A stretch of 31,967 bases of DNA. Origin: an uncultured Collinsella sp. (lineage in GTDB: Bacteria; Actinomycetota; Coriobacteriia; Coriobacteriales; Coriobacteriaceae). The stretch's first letter is position 1, and every line of letters starts with the position of its first letter. Below are positions 29,735 through 31,967 of this stretch, one piece after another. The stretch spans positions 1 to 31,967 of the forward strand of contig CABSDO010000011.1 in assembly GCA_902476475.1 (NCBI GenBank), written 5' to 3'. The notes below the pieces were generated by a model, which saw only the letters and a list, made by a program, of their open reading frames with translations, was not told where the DNA came from and ran no database searches. The position numbers and the translations under genes are program-made.

Positions 29735-31429
29735 TTATTCGCCGGCAGGCGGTTTCGGTGCAGACGAGGTGTGGGCCGAGCCTTCGCCGCCGTCCTGACG
29801 CGGCTTGCGGGAGCGACGGCGACGGCGACGCTTTTGACCCTGGTCGGTCGAGCCCTCGCCGCCGCGATCCTCACGCGGTTCGCGCTCGTCGCGAGCACCA
29901 CCGCGCGAAGCCTTGGCGGCAGCTCCTCCGCCATCGCCGGGGCGACGGCGTGTGACCTTGACTTCACCGTCCGAAACCTGATCGGCCACGGAAGGAACCG
30001 AGGGCTTCTGCTGCGTGCCCGAGGAATGGCGGCGGCGCGGACGCGGCGCGCGCTCCTCCTCACCACGTGGCTTGCCGCCCTTGTCGGCAGGCGTATCGGA
30101 GACCGAGGCGCCCTTGGGAGCGGCACCGGCCTCGCGAGCAGCTGCGGCGCGGAAGGCGTCCTCGCGCTCCTCGCTCGACAGGTGACGGCGACGACGGCGC
30201 GTGGGGTTCATGCCACCGCCGCGGTTTTGCTGCTGGGGCTGCTGAGCCTCGCGCTCGCGGGAAGCGTTCTTGCCCGTGGTCTCGCCATTGTCGACGGACG
30301 CCGTGCGCTTGCGGCGGCGACGGCCATCGGCCGCCTCCTCGGCATCGGGCGCCTCGGCCTTGCCGCGGCCCTTTCCGCGGCCACGACCCTCGCCCTGGCC
30401 CTGAGCAGCGCGAGCATCGGATTCGGCATCGCGGCGACGGCGCTTGGGCATCGACGTGCCGGCCAGACGGTCGGCACTCGACAGGCCATCGCCCACGTCG
30501 ACGCCGTTCTCGCGATCGAGCTCCATGAGCGCCAGGCGCATCTCGGGCGACTCGATGCGTTCGAGCACGTCGCGCGTCACGCAGTCGGGGCGGCAGTTGC
30601 AGCCCTGCTCGGCGGCCTTCTTTTTGCAGCCATCCGAGCACGTCATATCGGCCAGGTTGACCTTAAAGACTTTGCCGTTCTCCAGGCGCAGCACCAGCTG
30701 CTCACGCGGCGTGTCATATTCCTGGATACGCGCCTTGCCAAGCGGCGTATCGATGAGCGTCTTCTTTTTGGGCGCACGGCTCTTAAAGTCCTTGTACGCC
30801 TCGAACTCATAGCGCAGGCAGCACATCAGGCGGCCGCACACGCCACTGATCTTGGACGAGTTGAGCGGCAGGTCCTGCTCTTTTGCCATGCGAATCGAGA
30901 CGGGCTCAAACTGTCCGCCAAAGCGCGTGCAGCAGAGCTCCTGTCCGCACTGGGCATAGCCGCCCACCAGGCGGGTCTCGTCGCGCACGCCGATCTGACG
31001 CATGTCGACGCGAATGTGCAGCGTCGAGGACAGGTCCTTGACGAGCTGACGAAAATCGACGCGCTCCTCGGCCGCAAAATAGAACACGGCCTTCTCGCCG
31101 CCAAACAGGTACTCGACGCCGACCGGCTTCATCTCGAGGTCGAGTTCTTTGACCAGACGGCGGAAATCGACCATCGCCTCATCGCCCTGGATGGCCAGGT
31201 CGTCGGCAAGCTGCAGGTCGATGTCGCTCGCCACGCGCAGCACGGGCTTGAGCGGCTGGCCGATCTCGTCCTGCGGCACCTCGAAGGGATCGGCCGTGAC
31301 CAGGCCGATCTCGGTTCCGCGCTCGGTGGAGCAAATAGCATAATCGGCCTCGAGGATATCCAGATCCTGCGGGTCGAACCACAGGTCGCGCGAGGCGTAG
31401 GTAAACTTAACGGGTACGACTAACGGCAT
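29735..31429 (-). CDS. ricT: RicT/YaaT-like PSP1-domain protein with long basic tail
   Basis: A 564-residue protein. The first ~310 residues are a complete RicT (PSP1) protein: VPVKFTYASRDLWFDP, YFAAEERVDFRQLVKDL, RIDMRQIG-like VRVDMRQIGVRDE, GYAQCGQELCCTRFGG, SGVCGRLMCCLRYE and a further Cys group (CSDGCKK, GCNCRPDC). In B. subtilis the Cys residues help bind Fe-S clusters in the RicAFT complex, which guides RNase Y and affects competence. Residues about 325-564 are a low-complexity tail with Arg clusters (PKRRRRD, GRRRRKR, PTRRRRRH, QKRRRRRRSRKPRQ) alternating with acidic and Gly-rich stretches, likely RNA-binding. The ATG at 31429 overlaps the holB stop by 10 nt, so translation is coupled. 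Confidence 0.92.
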   Translation of the reverse strand: MPLVVPVKFTYASRDLWFDPQDLDILEADYAICSTERGTEIGLVTADPFEVPQDEIGQPLKPVLRVASDIDLQLADDLAIQGDEAMVDFRRLVKELDLEMKPVGVEYLFGGEKAVFYFAAEERVDFRQLVKDLSSTLHIRVDMRQIGVRDETRLVGGYAQCGQELCCTRFGGQFEPVSIRMAKEQDLPLNSSKISGVCGRLMCCLRYEFEAYKDFKSRAPKKKTLIDTPLGKARIQEYDTPREQLVLRLENGKVFKVNLADMTCSDGCKKKAAEQGCNCRPDCVTRDVLERIESPEMRLALMELDRENGVDVGDGLSSADRLAGTSMPKRRRRDAESDARAAQGQGEGRGRGKGRGKAEAPDAEEAADGRRRRKRTASVDNGETTGKNASREREAQQPQQQNRGGGMNPTRRRRRHLSSEEREDAFRAAAAREAGAAPKGASVSDTPADKGGKPRGEEERAPRPRRRHSSGTQQKPSVPSVADQVSDGEVKVTRRRPGDGGGAAAKASRGGARDEREPREDRGGEGSTDQGQKRRRRRRSRKPRQDGGEGSAHTSSAPKPPAGE

Positions 31430-31967
31430 TTCAGTGCCTTCCTGATATCGAACAGCATGACCTCGATGGCCAGCTGGGGAGTAACGTTTCTGGCGATGTT
31501 GCGCTCGGCGGTCGCGACCGCCTCGAGCGCCCGGGTGGCACCCGCAACATTCGTCGCGGCGGCAAGCCGACCGATCGTGTCGCGCACGTCTTCGTTCACG
31601 ACGTCGGCCGCCTCGTCCTGAAGTGTCAGCAGCACGTCGCGCATGAGCGTCCGCGCGCTCGCCAGCGCTTCCATGATACCCGAACGCTCGCGCGCGTTGA
31701 GTTCGCGCTTGTTGCGGTCCTCAAGCTGCTTCAATGCTCCACGCGACAGGTAATCGGCGTTTTGCTCGAGCACCTTTTCCTGCGTGGACTTGACCTCGGC
31801 GAGCGGCGCCTTAACGGCGACGATGAGCGATTTGGCGCGACTGAGCACATCGGCCTCGTCGGCAGCGATGAGAGAATCGATGGCGCGGACCATCTGGCGG
31901 CGAGCATCCTGGCGCTCGGCACTCTTAAGGAACTCGATGCCGCGCGTGGGGCTCCCCGCCACGGCGA
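31420..31967 (-). CDS. holB: DNA polymerase III delta' subunit, C-terminal part
   Basis: The frame runs off the right edge of the window; about 182 codons are visible. The visible part is the helical C-terminal domain of delta', beginning with the family SPTRGIEFL block and continuing with long helices (REMVRAIDSL-like, ERSGIMEALASARTLMRDVLL, ATRALEAVATAERNIARNVTPQLAIEVML). The clamp-loader ATPase domains are beyond the edge. It is joined to ricT by a 10-nt overlap, as in many Gram-positives (tmk-holB-ricT). Confidence rests on gene order as well as sequence. Confidence 0.85.
   Translation of the reverse strand, partial: AVAGSPTRGIEFLKSAERQDARRQMVRAIDSLIAADEADVLSRAKSLIVAVKAPLAEVKSTQEKVLEQNADYLSRGALKQLEDRNKRELNARERSGIMEALASARTLMRDVLLTLQDEAADVVNEDVRDTIGRLAAATNVAGATRALEAVATAERNIARNVTPQLAIEVMLFDIRKALKCR

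Noticed and set aside
29771..31423. A 550-codon open frame on the plus strand
   Set aside because: It is antisense to ricT; its Ala/Arg/Leu-rich translation mirrors the Arg-rich tail and has no family features.

Overview
The window looks like a chromosomal stretch of a gut actinomycete of the class Coriobacteriia, most likely Collinsella or a close relative. This is inferred from fairly high G+C coding DNA, strong GGAG-type ribosome binding sites, many sugar PTS genes, and a holB-ricT-comF order at the right end. No 16S rRNA or other phylogenetic marker is present, so the genus is an inference.

Left third (1-9640), beta-galactoside phosphotransfer system. The window opens inside a lactose-type PTS EIICB gene (lacE copy 1), followed by the 6-phospho-beta-galactosidase gene lacG. 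Then come a pair of long palindromes, a RelE/ParE-type toxin-antitoxin pair, a cluster of TGACGCG-like sites and the 3' remnant of a DeoR/LacR repressor gene. A second complete lacE lies on the minus strand and is divergent from an unusual two-gene unit: a DUF7916-like TIM-barrel protein and a GntR/UTRA regulator. A second palindrome pair, an intact DeoR/LacR repressor and a galM mutarotase close this part. The two palindrome pairs and the intact and truncated deoR genes are traces of one duplicated locus.

Middle (9640-19400), amino-sugar use. Two modules read on the minus strand. Module A is [small ORF]-gntR-agaS-nagA1. Module B is nagE, then gntR-nagA2-yhcH. The two nagA proteins are about 94% identical and the two GntR proteins are clear paralogs. 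TGGT-N4-ACCA operators occur before both gntR units and in a cluster upstream of nagE, so the regulators probably control both modules. An orphan mannose/GalNAc-type EIIB whose phosphorylation-site His is replaced by Tyr, and a tRNA-Thr(CGU) gene, lie between the modules.

Right third (19400-31967), mostly housekeeping, all on the minus strand. It holds a membrane-anchored SurA-like protein, a tight four-gene unit (beta-hydroxyacid dehydrogenase with a Cys/His-rich tail, small membrane protein, HEAT-repeat protein, NAD-type isocitrate dehydrogenase), a degV gene that looks frameshifted near its 3' end, hpf, and a solute-binding lipoprotein behind a long leader. A 214-bp MITE-like inverted-repeat element follows, then a DUF559/Vsr-like hypothetical gene, comF, ricT with a long basic tail, and the 3' part of holB.
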